Source: Bacteroidaceae bacterium (lineage in GTDB: Bacteria > Bacteroidota > Bacteroidia > Bacteroidales > Bacteroidaceae). Taken from it: a stretch of DNA of 62,216 nt. Each line of letters begins with the position of its first letter. The stretch's first letter is position 1. The notes under the pieces are model-generated. The model was given only the letters and a program-made list of their open reading frames with translations. It was not told the origin of the DNA and did no database searches. The DNA is taken from assembly GCA_900770665.1 (NCBI GenBank), contig CAAGKZ010000091.1, positions 1 to 62,216 of the forward strand. The letters are read 5' to 3'. The translations under genes and the position numbers were made by a program. Shown here piece by piece: positions 1 to 9,645 of the stretch.

Positions 1-14
1 ATTAACCCACGGAT

Positions 15-115
15 GTGGCTTTTCCTCCTCGCTACTCGGCATAGAATGCAAGCACTCTCTGCTCTCGCATGCAGCGTCGGTTGCGCTTTTTGGGGCTTCG
101 CAAGCCTAAAAATAG
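15..115 (-). repeat. Family A hairpin repeat, divergent copy
   Basis: On the minus strand this stretch carries the family A order: a GCGAGAGC-like box, a hairpin with loop CTTG, then CTATGCCGAG. The hairpin is AGAATG (43-48), CAAG, CACTCT (53-58) on the plus strand. Its arms differ in sequence from the copies near 20.1, 46.3 and 60.8 kb, but they pair around the same centre. No gene is supported here. Confidence 0.55.
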
Positions 116-136
116 CTCTTTTTATCCAACCTCATA

Positions 137-179
137 AAAAAGTGGGCAACCCAATTTACTTTTGGGTTGCCCACTTTTT
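137..179. terminator. Strong bidirectional terminator
   Basis: An 18-bp perfect inverted repeat (137-154 with 162-179) has a 7-nt loop. It is A-rich on one side and T-rich on the other, so it can terminate from either direction. It lies 21 nt beyond the stop of the alkaline phosphatase gene and probably ends the long minus-strand transcript. Confidence 0.88.
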
Positions 180-200
180 GTATTGTCTTGTTTTAATGGT

Positions 201-1550
201 TTACTTCTTTTTCCCGCAATATTTCCCTTTCAATTTCTTGTCCTTAAAAAAGCGTTTTATTGTCATGGGAATGTCGGTATTGTCAATTACACCATTGAAC
301 TCATCGGCCTCCTCGCCAATGGCAAACAGGGGAACGAATGTGCCCGAGTGGTTGCCGCTTGCCCATGAGATGAGCGCCTTGCGGTCGAGGTCGTAGATGG
401 CATCGTATGCAATCTTGGTTGCAAGCTTATTGGTCATCTTTACGCTCTCGTCTGCATTGTGCTTGTCGCGTGGTTCAACACCTACATTCTCCTTTACCAT
501 ACGCGTAACCTCGCCCCATGTTGTCTCCTTGAGACCTTCGAGCATAGCAACAAGGTTGTCGACGCTCACCTTCTGCGACTCAAGCACTTTAAGGTTGAGC
601 TTGTACTCGCCGGTGTAGCCAAGAACGATACCGCCTGTCTCGTGGTCGGCTGTAACAATGATGAGTGTCTCGTCCTTATGCTTCTTGTAGAACTCGTAGG
701 CTTCGGAAATGGCTGCGTTGAAGTCGAGCACCTCGTGAATCATTGTGGCAGCATCGTCCCTGTGCGATGCATAGTCTATCTTGCCACCCTCGACCATCAT
801 GAAGAAACCCTCTTTCCCACTCTTCTTGCTAAGGAAATCTATTCCGGCTTTTGTAATTTGTGCAAGTGTCAGGTCGTCGGCAGTGCGGTCAATGGCATAG
901 GGTACCTCCTCAGCAACGTTCTTCTGGTAGAGCATCATCTTCTCTGCCTTCCCGGCTTTTGCCTTGTAGTCGTCATATCCGCGTGCAATGGCGTAGCCCT
1001 GCTTCTGGGCTCTGCCGTAGAGATCGCTGCGCTGTTCTGCAGTACACTTGGCGTCACCGCCGGCATAGAAGTCATAGTCGGCATCGAGCATCCACTGTGC
1101 AATCTCGTTGTAGTTGTTGCGGTCCACGTTGTGGGCGTAGAAGGCCGATGGGGTAGCGTGATTGATGCATACGGTTGTGGCCACACCTACCGCCATGCCG
1201 CAGTTCTTGGCTGTGCGGGCTACGCTGTAGACATCATTGCCCTCTGCATCCTTACCAATGCGGCCGTTGTTTGTCTTGCTGCCGGTCGAAAGCGCTGTGC
1301 CCGACGCGGCAGAGTCGGTCACTCCGTTGCTTGCCGAGAAGGTGGTGACAAAGGCACTCTCGGGGAACTGTGTGAATACCAGTTTCTGTGGGCGTCCAAT
1401 AACTCCCTGCAGCTCGCCCAGATAGAGCTCTGTGGCAAGTACGTGCGAAGGTCCCATACCGTCACCGATGAAGTAGAAAATGTACTTTGGCTTTGCAATG
1501 CCTGTTGTTACAACAAGCAAAAGAATCAGTGTTCCTAAAATGCGTTTCAT
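201..1550 (-). CDS. Alkaline phosphatase (PhoA superfamily), exported
   Basis: Predicted periplasmic phosphomonoesterase of 449 aa. A signal peptide (about residues 1-19) ends near GIA. The family metal and nucleophile motifs are all visible: IGDGMG (Asp30), TDSAASGTALSTG with nucleophile Ser80, EGGKIDYASH with Glu, Asp and His ligands, TADHETGG, and GNHSGTFVPLFAIG near the end. Length and motif order fit bacterial PhoA-type enzymes of the Bacteroidetes. It is the last gene of the minus-strand run, 12 nt after the serpin gene, and is followed by a strong terminator. It should release inorganic phosphate from organic esters. Substrate preference cannot be read from sequence. Confidence 0.93.
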   Translation of the reverse strand: MKRILGTLILLLVVTTGIAKPKYIFYFIGDGMGPSHVLATELYLGELQGVIGRPQKLVFTQFPESAFVTTFSASNGVTDSAASGTALSTGSKTNNGRIGKDAEGNDVYSVARTAKNCGMAVGVATTVCINHATPSAFYAHNVDRNNYNEIAQWMLDADYDFYAGGDAKCTAEQRSDLYGRAQKQGYAIARGYDDYKAKAGKAEKMMLYQKNVAEEVPYAIDRTADDLTLAQITKAGIDFLSKKSGKEGFFMMVEGGKIDYASHRDDAATMIHEVLDFNAAISEAYEFYKKHKDETLIIVTADHETGGIVLGYTGEYKLNLKVLESQKVSVDNLVAMLEGLKETTWGEVTRMVKENVGVEPRDKHNADESVKMTNKLATKIAYDAIYDLDRKALISWASGNHSGTFVPLFAIGEEADEFNGVIDNTDIPMTIKRFFKDKKLKGKYCGKKK

Positions 1551-1562
1551 ATTGTTATGTTT

Positions 1563-2795
1563 TTATTTTTCATTGGGATTGCCCACCTTGCCTGCAAACA
1601 GCACCTCGTTGCTGTTATCCTTGATTATAGCGTATATGAATGGTCGGTCAAAGGTTATGACTTCGATCTTAGATGGTCTCATGGAGAGTAAACCTGCTAC
1701 AGCCATAGTTACAGCAGCTGCCTCGGTTCCCTTTTCGTTTACATTTATGTAGGTCTTCTGTACAACGTCGCTGATGTAGAGAGCCTCGTCCGATATGCCG
1801 CCAAGCTGCGCTTTGCCTCCGAAAGCTCTCTTGATGCCTAAGCTTGCCAGTGTGTTCTTAAGGCTCATGCCAAAATCTGTTGTAAACTTGGGAAGTGAAA
1901 GGTTTAGGTCCGTTACCTCCATATTCTTGAGGAGTGTATCAAAATCCTTTGCCACATATTCTGCGGCCTCGTCACACTTCACACCTTCGCCCGGCAGGAT
2001 GAACAGCATGGAGTATCCGCCCTGTAATCTCTTTGATACCATGGCCACCGCATCGTCCTTGTAGAACTGTTCGTTATAGCGCATCATCATCATTGGGACT
2101 TCAATCTCCTCGCCCTTTTCAGTGGTGAATTTCTTTTTTGTAGTGTTGCGTTCCTGGAATGGTTTGCTCCATGCAGCCTTAAAGTAGAGTGCATTGATGA
2201 GGAGCATGCGGTCACTGTCTGTGAAGCGGTCAAGTATTGACTCAATCTTGCCATTGGTGTTCTCCTTGCACCACTCATTAACGCGTTTGACTGTCTCCTG
2301 GTTAAATTCGGCACTTTCAACAAGCGCATCGAAATATTCCTTATTTGTATCAACGAACTTCTGCTTTACGTCAAACCCGTCCTTAATCCATATTGAGTTC
2401 GCAATCCTCACGTCACCATGCTCGTTCCAAACGGTCTTTTCGGCAATATTATCCAGAAGTCTGCGGCTCTTTATGTTGACGCTGTCGCCAAGTTGCATGA
2501 CGCCGAGAATTTCGGTTCTGGTCTTTCCTTCGGCGCCATTGGCAACCATTGCCATTGCAAACTGTGCACTCAGGGGCGACAGGCAGATGTTCTCCTTGTC
2601 CATCTCACGGCATGCCTCCCCAAGCAACTTGCCCCAGAAAGAGTTCTCTGTTGCTGTCTTGTCCTCAACAGCGGTAATCTCTGTCATGCTGTCTTGAATG
2701 TCGTTTGCCTGCGTCGTTGTCTCCACCTTGTTCTTTGTTGTGCCGCACGAAGCCGCAGTTGCAACCAATGCAATGTATAATACTTTTCTAATCAT
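1563..2795 (-). CDS. Serpin-family protease inhibitor, lipoprotein
   Basis: Predicted lipid-anchored serine protease inhibitor of 410 aa. The N-terminus is a lipoprotein signal with Cys17 in TAASC. A typical serpin fold follows, with NAIYF-like NALYFKAAW in the middle, the hinge VNEKGTEAAAVT (about 352-363), and the C-terminal FDRPFIYAI and LFAGKVGNP signatures. The small-residue hinge indicates an inhibitory rather than a storage serpin. Counting 17 residues from the conserved Glu354 (P17) places P1 at Leu370 and P1' at Ser371, which suggests chymotrypsin- or elastase-like targets. It starts 1 nt after the rseP stop and so is translationally tied to it. A role against host or own proteases is inference. 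Confidence 0.93.
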   Translation of the reverse strand: MIRKVLYIALVATAASCGTTKNKVETTTQANDIQDSMTEITAVEDKTATENSFWGKLLGEACREMDKENICLSPLSAQFAMAMVANGAEGKTRTEILGVMQLGDSVNIKSRRLLDNIAEKTVWNEHGDVRIANSIWIKDGFDVKQKFVDTNKEYFDALVESAEFNQETVKRVNEWCKENTNGKIESILDRFTDSDRMLLINALYFKAAWSKPFQERNTTKKKFTTEKGEEIEVPMMMMRYNEQFYKDDAVAMVSKRLQGGYSMLFILPGEGVKCDEAAEYVAKDFDTLLKNMEVTDLNLSLPKFTTDFGMSLKNTLASLGIKRAFGGKAQLGGISDEALYISDVVQKTYINVNEKGTEAAAVTMAVAGLLSMRPSKIEVITFDRPFIYAIIKDNSNEVLFAGKVGNPNEK

Positions 2796-2796
2796 A

Positions 2797-4155
2797 TCAG
2801 AACACGAATTTCATCAGGTCGTTGTACGTAGCGAGAATGAAAAGTCCCAAAATCAACAGCATTCCCACAATCTGTGCACGCTCCATGAACTTGTCGCTGG
2901 GCTGCTTGCCTGTAATCATCTCATAAATGAGGAATACCGCGTGTCCGCCGTCAAGCGCCGGAATTGGCAGAATGTTCATGAATGCAAGTACAATAGAGAG
3001 GAAGGCTGTCATCAACCAGAATTCGTGCCAGTTCCATGCTTTTGGGAACAGGCTGCCGATAGAACCGAACATTCCCACTGATTTTGAACCTTCGGATGTG
3101 AACACATATTTGAAGTCACCTACATATCCACGCAGTGCGTCCATAGCATATCCCACACCGGCAGGGAATGACTTGAAGAATGAGTATGAAATGTGCTCAA
3201 CGGGGTAGTTGTTGCCTGTGCAGAATATACCCAATGTGTATGTTGAGTCAACAGATGCTGTCAGCTGTACAATGCTGTCGCGCATAACTTCAATATCAAA
3301 TGTAGATATTCCCTCTTTCTTGAGGTTCTCCAGTGTAGGGGTAATTTCATTCCAACAGGTTATTTCATTGCCGGCAATTGATACAATGCGGTCACCCTCT
3401 TTGATGCCGGCTTCTGCTGCTGCAGCATAGGTCGTGTCGATGCCGCCTACAACTGCGGGGATTCTGATTGACAAGAAGTTCTCCGGTTTATTTATATTCA
3501 TCAGGTCAAGAGACTCGGGCATGTTGATGTCCACGTCGTTGCCATCGCGGCGTACAGTTACCGTCGTTGCCTCGCAAAGGCCACGGAACAGGTCTGTAGC
3601 TCTGATCTTGTCAAACATCTGGAACTCATTGAAATAGAGTTCGTGCACCTCTTCACCGTCCATCTTTACAATCATGTCACCGTCTCTGAAGCCAATCTCC
3701 TTGGCTTTTTCGCTGAAAGCAAAGCCGTTCTCCATCTTGTGCATGTCGACATAATCCTCGCCCCAAGTAAAGAGTACCATTGAGTAGATGAACAGTGCAA
3801 GAATGAGGTTGAACATCACACCACCCACGATGATGAGCAGTCGCTGCCATGCCGGTTTTGAACGGTATTCCCACGACTCGGCAGGTTTCTTCATCTGCTC
3901 GGTATCCATTGACTCGTCAATCATTCCCGAGATTTTGCAATAACCTCCAAGCGGCACCCAACCGATACCATACTCGGTGTCGCTATTCTTGGGTTTCCAC
4001 TTGAAAAGTGAGAACTTCCAGTCAAAGAAAAGATAGAACTTTTCAACGCGAACCTTGAAGATTCGTGCAAAAAGGAAGTGACCGAACTCGTGAATAAGCA
4101 CCAGCAGACTCAAAGCAAGGATAAGCTGCAGTGCGCGTATCAAAAATATTTCCAT
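2797..4155 (-). CDS. rseP: Site-2 intramembrane metalloprotease RseP
   Basis: Membrane zinc protease of 452 aa that cleaves transmembrane substrates such as anti-sigma factors. The first helix carries HEFGH (residues 22-26), the zinc-binding HExxH motif. Two PDZ-like regions occupy the middle, and the C-terminal part has the LDGG motif (NILPIPALDGGH) that supplies the third ligand, then a final helix. Length and architecture match RseP/MmpA. It lies downstream of dxr, as in many bacteria. The 55-nt gap to dxr is filled by a heptanucleotide repeat tract. The serpin gene follows immediately. Confidence 0.95.
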   Translation of the reverse strand: MEIFLIRALQLILALSLLVLIHEFGHFLFARIFKVRVEKFYLFFDWKFSLFKWKPKNSDTEYGIGWVPLGGYCKISGMIDESMDTEQMKKPAESWEYRSKPAWQRLLIIVGGVMFNLILALFIYSMVLFTWGEDYVDMHKMENGFAFSEKAKEIGFRDGDMIVKMDGEEVHELYFNEFQMFDKIRATDLFRGLCEATTVTVRRDGNDVDINMPESLDLMNINKPENFLSIRIPAVVGGIDTTYAAAAEAGIKEGDRIVSIAGNEITCWNEITPTLENLKKEGISTFDIEVMRDSIVQLTASVDSTYTLGIFCTGNNYPVEHISYSFFKSFPAGVGYAMDALRGYVGDFKYVFTSEGSKSVGMFGSIGSLFPKAWNWHEFWLMTAFLSIVLAFMNILPIPALDGGHAVFLIYEMITGKQPSDKFMERAQIVGMLLILGLFILATYNDLMKFVF

Positions 4156-4171
4156 AATTTATTATTTGTTT

Positions 4172-4206
4172 TTTTAGTTTTCCGTTTTCCGTTTTCAGCT
4201 TTCACC
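4172..4206 (-). repeat. Heptanucleotide tract (5 units) between dxr and rseP
   Basis: On the minus strand five consecutive 7-mers read GGTGAAA, GCTGAAA, ACGGAAA, ACGGAAA, ACTAAAA, with no slip in register. The tract begins 4 nt after the dxr stop. The same periodic tract, pattern NNNRAAA, occurs at 20026-20060, 46209-46257 and 60697-60731. This copy is not followed by the family A hairpins. Confidence 0.8.
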
Positions 4207-4210
4207 TTGT

Positions 4211-5374
4211 TTAAATCCACTCTTTCACCATCGCTCTTATCTCCTTGTCTGTTTCAAGGTAGTCGTCAAGGGTTGGCTTGAGTATATATGTAGCCTTTTC
4301 CATAGCGTGTTCAATGAGCTTTGGCATGTCGGTGAACTTAATGCGTTCCTCAAGGAATGCTGCCACACAAATTTCGTTTGCCGCATTTACCACGCAGGGG
4401 ATGTTGCCACCTTCGGCCAACGCTGTGTAGGCATGGCGCAGGTTGGGGAAAAGCTCCAGGTCGGGCTTTTCGAATGTCAGCTCCTTCAGGGTGTTCCAGT
4501 CAATGCGTTCGAATGACGACGGCAGGCGTACGGGGTATGTCAGTGCATACATGATTGGCAGACGCATGTCGGGTGTGCCAAGCTGTGCCTTGATTGCACC
4601 GTCGCCGAACTGTACCATCGAGTGGATAACCGATTGTGGATGTACCACAACCTCAATATCCTCGGCTCCCACACCGAACAGCCATTTCGCCTCCATTACC
4701 TCAAAACCTTTGTTCATCATTGATGCCGAGTCAATGGTAATCTTTGCACCCATGCTCCAGTTGGGGTGTTTGAGAGCCTGCTCGCGTGTCACGTGTTCAA
4801 GCTGCTCCTTGGTGAATGTGCGGAACGGGCCGCCCGATGCGGTGAGAATAAGCTTCTCCACCTTGTTGTGCATTTCACCGGCAAGACACTGGAATATGGC
4901 CGAGTGCTCGGAATCTACCGGCAATATCGGTGTCTGGTGCTTCATTGCCAGTTCGTTTATCATCTCACCGGCAACAACCATCGTCTCCTTGTTGGCAAGG
5001 GCTATGGCCTTGCCGGCCTTAATGGCGTTGATTGTGGGGCGCAGTCCCGAGAATCCCACCATTGCGGTAACTACAATGTCAATGGGCTTTGACTCCACAA
5101 TCTGGCAGATGGACTCGTAGCCGCCATACACCTTTATGGGCAGGTCGGCAAGAGCCTCTTTCAGTTTAGGATATTTGCTTTCGTCGGCAATCACTACAGC
5201 CTCGGGCATGAATTTGCGTGCCTGTTGTATGAGTTCGTCAACACGTGTGTTGGCTGTTATTGCATAGACCTCGAACTTGTCGGGGTGCTCCTCTACAACT
5301 TGAAGCGTCTGTGTCCCGATAGACCCTGTAGAGCCTAATATTGCAATTGTTCTTTTCTTTATCTCGTTCATCAT
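4211..5374 (-). CDS. dxr: 1-deoxy-D-xylulose-5-phosphate reductoisomerase
   Basis: Second enzyme of the non-mevalonate isoprenoid pathway: converts DXP to 2-C-methyl-D-erythritol 4-phosphate with NADPH and a divalent metal. The 387-aa length is normal for Dxr. Visible landmarks are the N-terminal nucleotide-binding loop ILGSTGSIGTQTL, the metal-binding PVDSEHSAIFQ, and IDSASMMNKGFEVMEA in the catalytic region. It starts with tandem Met codons; either could serve. It is 9 nt downstream of the M23 gene and upstream of rseP. The 3' end abuts a heptanucleotide tract. Confidence 0.96.
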   Translation of the reverse strand: MMNEIKKRTIAILGSTGSIGTQTLQVVEEHPDKFEVYAITANTRVDELIQQARKFMPEAVVIADESKYPKLKEALADLPIKVYGGYESICQIVESKPIDIVVTAMVGFSGLRPTINAIKAGKAIALANKETMVVAGEMINELAMKHQTPILPVDSEHSAIFQCLAGEMHNKVEKLILTASGGPFRTFTKEQLEHVTREQALKHPNWSMGAKITIDSASMMNKGFEVMEAKWLFGVGAEDIEVVVHPQSVIHSMVQFGDGAIKAQLGTPDMRLPIMYALTYPVRLPSSFERIDWNTLKELTFEKPDLELFPNLRHAYTALAEGGNIPCVVNAANEICVAAFLEERIKFTDMPKLIEHAMEKATYILKPTLDDYLETDKEIRAMVKEWI

Positions 5375-5383
5375 TGTATGACG

Positions 5384-6241
5384 TTAGAATGGTATGTAGA
5401 TGTTTGGGTCGAGCGGCTTGCTGCGATGCCACAACTCCAGATGCAGGAATTTCTTCTCTTTTCCGCTCTTTTCGCCCGAGCCGTCGCTCAGTGTGCCTAT
5501 AACCTCACCGCCATATACTTTGTCGCCCACCTGCTTGAGCAAGCGGTAGCAGTTGCGGTATATCGATATAAGGTTCTCGCGGTGTTGCAGAACGATGGTG
5601 TAGCCGTCATTTGCCGTGTAGTCGCTGAACACTACAATGCCGTCATGGATGGCAACTACGTTTTCGCCTGCAACTTCGGCAATGTCTACACCGTAGTGGT
5701 CTGTGCTCGGGTCGAAATTTCTGATGATTTCGCCCTTGGTGGGGCGGAACAGGTTCAGCTCCTGCAGTGCGGCAACACTTGCAGCCTGTGATGTCAGGTT
5801 GTATCTCTCTCTCTCCTCCCAGCTCTTAACGAACTCGGCCTCAAGCTCGGTCGTCTCAATCGAGAAATCCGTGTTCGATACAGGCTGCGGAGAGTTCTTG
5901 AGCGAATCGAGCGTGATGTCACCATCCATGATTGCGCGTATGTTCGCCAGGTAGGCATCCTGCTTCTCAATCTCATGCATGAGCGAGTCGACACGCAGGT
6001 TGTTGCTGATAATCTTGTCCTTTTCGCCCTGGTTCACATATCCCGGCAGCAAACTTCCTACAGGAGTGAATACAATCACAAGATACAGCACGCCTGCAAC
6101 AAGCAGGAATGAGAAGAATAACGACAATATCACCCACAATGGTGATATGTAGAAACCAAGAACATTCTCCAGTTTGTTCTCATTGTGTATTGTCAGGCGG
6201 TATTTGCGTAACAGTCTGCTTCCGAAACCTCTTTTCTTCAT
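5384..6241 (-). CDS. M23/LytM-type cell-wall protein, probably catalytically degenerate
   Basis: 285-aa inner-membrane-anchored protein: a short basic cytoplasmic N-terminus, one transmembrane segment (about 33-60), a helical linker, and a C-terminal LytM domain. Zinc ligands look kept: His and Asp in HYGVDIA, and His in LHLELW. Two other family histidines are replaced. The usual H of YxH before the loop is Asn in SIYRNCY, and the first H of HxH is Phe in KFLHLEL. This pattern resembles the degenerate LytM regulators (EnvC/NlpD type), which activate amidases rather than cut peptidoglycan. The position between rimM and dxr is the normal one in Bacteroidales. Regulatory role is inference. Confidence 0.85.
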   Translation of the reverse strand: MKKRGFGSRLLRKYRLTIHNENKLENVLGFYISPLWVILSLFFSFLLVAGVLYLVIVFTPVGSLLPGYVNQGEKDKIISNNLRVDSLMHEIEKQDAYLANIRAIMDGDITLDSLKNSPQPVSNTDFSIETTELEAEFVKSWEERERYNLTSQAASVAALQELNLFRPTKGEIIRNFDPSTDHYGVDIAEVAGENVVAIHDGIVVFSDYTANDGYTIVLQHRENLISIYRNCYRLLKQVGDKVYGGEVIGTLSDGSGEKSGKEKKFLHLELWHRSKPLDPNIYIPF

Positions 6242-6253
6242 AATTGTATCTTT

Positions 6254-6763
6254 TTAAAGGGATACCAGTCCCTGTGGCAGGTCAAAAATAATTTCCTGTC
6301 CGTCGTGGTCAATATCTGCAATGAACTCCTCCTGTGCCGGTACAAGTATCTCCTCCCCGTTGTTCTCAATGACAAAAAGGGTGTTCATTGTGCTGTCGTC
6401 AATGTCTACAATCTCACCTATGTGCCCTATAGTCCTGTCTGTTGCTGTGAACCCGATGAAGTATCCCAATGATACCTCCTCGCTCTCCTCAACCCATTTG
6501 CGGGGGATGAATGCCTCGCGGTTGGTGAGGTAACGTACCTCCTCGGCGCTCTCCATTCTCTCCACCTTTACAATCAGCGTGTCGTTGCTTTTTGAACGCA
6601 CCGATTCAAAGAAGAACGGTACCAGTATGCCGTCGATGTCGCAGGCGACAAAGTCGCACCCGTTGCCAAGAGCGAACGTATCGCCCTGCAGTCCAATTTC
6701 TCCTTTTGTGCCGTGCGGCTTCAGAAATTTGCCGAAATAAACGAATTCCTCCTTCTTTAGCAT
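6254..6763 (-). CDS. rimM: Ribosome maturation factor RimM
   Basis: 16S rRNA processing factor for 30S head maturation, 169 aa from the chosen start. An upstream in-frame Met at 6802 would overlap murA by 26 nt, so the Met beginning MLKKEEFVYFGKF is preferred; it leaves 13 nt after the murA stop. The N-terminal RimM domain (FGKFLKPHGTKGEIGL) is followed by a C-terminal PRC-barrel region (about 95-165). It sits between murA and the M23 gene in the conserved run. Confidence 0.93.
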   Translation of the reverse strand: MLKKEEFVYFGKFLKPHGTKGEIGLQGDTFALGNGCDFVACDIDGILVPFFFESVRSKSNDTLIVKVERMESAEEVRYLTNREAFIPRKWVEESEEVSLGYFIGFTATDRTIGHIGEIVDIDDSTMNTLFVIENNGEEILVPAQEEFIADIDHDGQEIIFDLPQGLVSL

Positions 6764-6776
6764 ATTCTGTAGTGTC

Positions 6777-8081
<1,305 letters not shown>

Positions 8082-8089
8082 AGTGTCCT

Positions 8090-8692
8090 TTAGAATTTGC
8101 GTTTGAAGTTCTTCTTGTTATTGTTGTTGCGCTTGTTGTTGAATGTGCGTGCGTTGTTGTTCTGGTTGATTCTGATTTCCCTGTCGGTGATGTCGATGGC
8201 TCCCTTGGTGTATGCCTTGAGATCTTCTATTATCCTTTTGTCCTCCACGCCATCCTTGTTCCATGCGATGTAGTTCTTCTTCATCTGTATCAGAATCAGG
8301 TTTACAAAGCAATCCCTCTCCTCGCCCTCTTCAAGTGTGAGAGCGTGCGCAATCATCTCCTCCACAATGCGTCCATAGTGCCTGTTCCTTATCTCGCTGT
8401 TGCGGTATGAGAGGTGCTGTGGCGCTACGTGGAACTCTTCGGGTTTGATTACTTCGAACGGGTAATCGATGTCGAGCTTGAAGTCGGACATTATTGCCAA
8501 ATGATCCCACAACTTGCGCTCCTGGTCGGGAAGGTCGGGGAACATGCTTTTCATAATGCGCACAATGCTCTCGGCGCATCTTTGGCGTTCTTCCCTCTCC
8601 TCGATGGTGAGCGCGTGGTCCACCATTTTTTGTACCGAGCGTCCGTATTCGGGTAGCGGAAGCCTTTTCTGTTTGGTATTGTATTCCATCAT
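8090..8692 (-). CDS. DUF4290 family protein
   Basis: 200-aa cytoplasmic protein of unknown function, found in Bacteroidetes next to murA. The body (about 1-165) is helical and charged and contains two similar blocks: GRSVQKMVDHALTIEEREER and GRIVEEMIAHALTLEEGEER, which suggest an internal duplication. The last 30 residues are rich in Asn, Lys and Arg (NQNNNAR, NNKRNNNNKKN), a likely disordered basic tail that could bind RNA. It has tandem start Met codons. Located between tsaB and murA with gaps of 8-13 nt, so co-transcribed. Confidence 0.88.
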   Translation of the reverse strand: MMEYNTKQKRLPLPEYGRSVQKMVDHALTIEEREERQRCAESIVRIMKSMFPDLPDQERKLWDHLAIMSDFKLDIDYPFEVIKPEEFHVAPQHLSYRNSEIRNRHYGRIVEEMIAHALTLEEGEERDCFVNLILIQMKKNYIAWNKDGVEDKRIIEDLKAYTKGAIDITDREIRINQNNNARTFNNKRNNNNKKNFKRKF

Positions 8693-8705
8693 AGCGGTAT
8701 ATCGT

Positions 8706-9413
8706 TTAACTGTTCTTCAATAATTCTTTTGGTTTGGTGGCAACGAAATTCTTCAGGTAGAATGGCTCGAAATAGGCGATATCCTCGAACTTCTCGTCAA
8801 ACCATGCTCTCTCGGCAAGCGGCATCATGTTCTTTGCAAGCGGGTCGCGGTGCGCGGAGAGGAAATGTGCATTGGGATGGTTTATTATCTTGCTGCACTT
8901 CTCGGCGCCATTGCCAAAGAAATAGATGGGGTGCTTGTCAAGCAGTTCTCTGTAGCTCTCCTCGGTCACGACCTCAGCATGTGTGGGCTTGATGACCTGC
9001 AGTGCGCGGTCATACACGGTTGCATATACCTCGTTACGGCGTGCATCAATCATGGGGCACAGTAGCGCGCTCTCATCGATGTCGTCGCGGAAGAGTACCG
9101 GCACGCTCATCACTGCCGTGGTGGGTATTGCAATGAGCGGAATGTTGCGGCCATAACATACGCCTTTTGCTGTCGATGAGGCAATGCGCAGGCTTGTGTA
9201 TGAACCGGGGCCGCAGCTGAGTGCTACGGCGTTTATCTTTGCACCTTGCTCATCGGCTGTCTGCAGTGCCTCTTCCACAAACGGTGCAAGCACCTTCGCA
9301 TGTGACATATCCTCGCGGTTCACTCTCTCAAAGAATACGTGGCCGTCCTGACTCAGTGCAACCGAGCAGACGCTTGTCGATGCCTCAATGTGCAGTATGA
9401 TTGTTGTTCTCAT
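8706..9413 (-). CDS. tsaB: tRNA threonylcarbamoyladenosine biosynthesis protein TsaB
   Basis: Non-catalytic partner of TsaD in making the t6A modification at tRNA position 37. 235 aa with the ASKHA fold: N-terminal LHIEASTSVCSVAL, then SCGPGSYTSLRIASSTAKGVC, both standard TsaB motifs. It is the first gene of the nine-gene minus-strand run ending in the phosphatase gene. A Bacteroidetes -7 element is present upstream (9465-9472). Confidence 0.94.
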   Translation of the reverse strand: MRTTIILHIEASTSVCSVALSQDGHVFFERVNREDMSHAKVLAPFVEEALQTADEQGAKINAVALSCGPGSYTSLRIASSTAKGVCYGRNIPLIAIPTTAVMSVPVLFRDDIDESALLCPMIDARRNEVYATVYDRALQVIKPTHAEVVTEESYRELLDKHPIYFFGNGAEKCSKIINHPNAHFLSAHRDPLAKNMMPLAERAWFDEKFEDIAYFEPFYLKNFVATKPKELLKNS

Positions 9414-9464
9414 GAATTTCGTTTTTCTTTATGTCCGCAATGGGTGATTTTCGGTTATTAAATG

Positions 9465-9472
9465 CAAAAATA
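9465..9472 (-). promoter_or_regulatory. Bacteroidetes -7 promoter element for the tsaB run
   Basis: On the minus strand the sequence is TATTTTTG, a full match to TAnnTTTG, about 50 nt before the tsaB start. No good -33 TTTG is seen at the expected distance, so this is a half-supported promoter. Confidence 0.5.
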
Positions 9473-9576
9473 CAAATTAATTGTTAGAGTAACTAATAAA
9501 TAATATATTTTAAATAAGTTTTACATTTGGGCGACAAAAAACGTTCCCTGAAGGCGTTGTATTCCGATTATTTGAT

Positions 9577-9584
9577 TAAATTTG
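9577..9584 (+). promoter_or_regulatory. Bacteroidetes -7 promoter element for yicC
   Basis: TAAATTTG matches TAnnTTTG, with GTTG 17 nt upstream as a weak -33 box. It predicts a transcript start near 9591 and a leader of about 55 nt before the yicC ATG. With the divergent tsaB element it makes 9414-9645 a two-way promoter region. Confidence 0.55.
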
Positions 9585-9645
9585 CCAAATTGGATGAATG
9601 TTTAATGGCGCGGAGTGCCTGCTCCGTGGCGATAATTGTGAAAAT

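Noticed and set aside
459..1538. Long plus-strand open frame opposite the alkaline phosphatase gene
   Set aside because: Its protein has no recognisable motif and mirrors a strongly supported gene; long antisense frames follow from the codon bias here.
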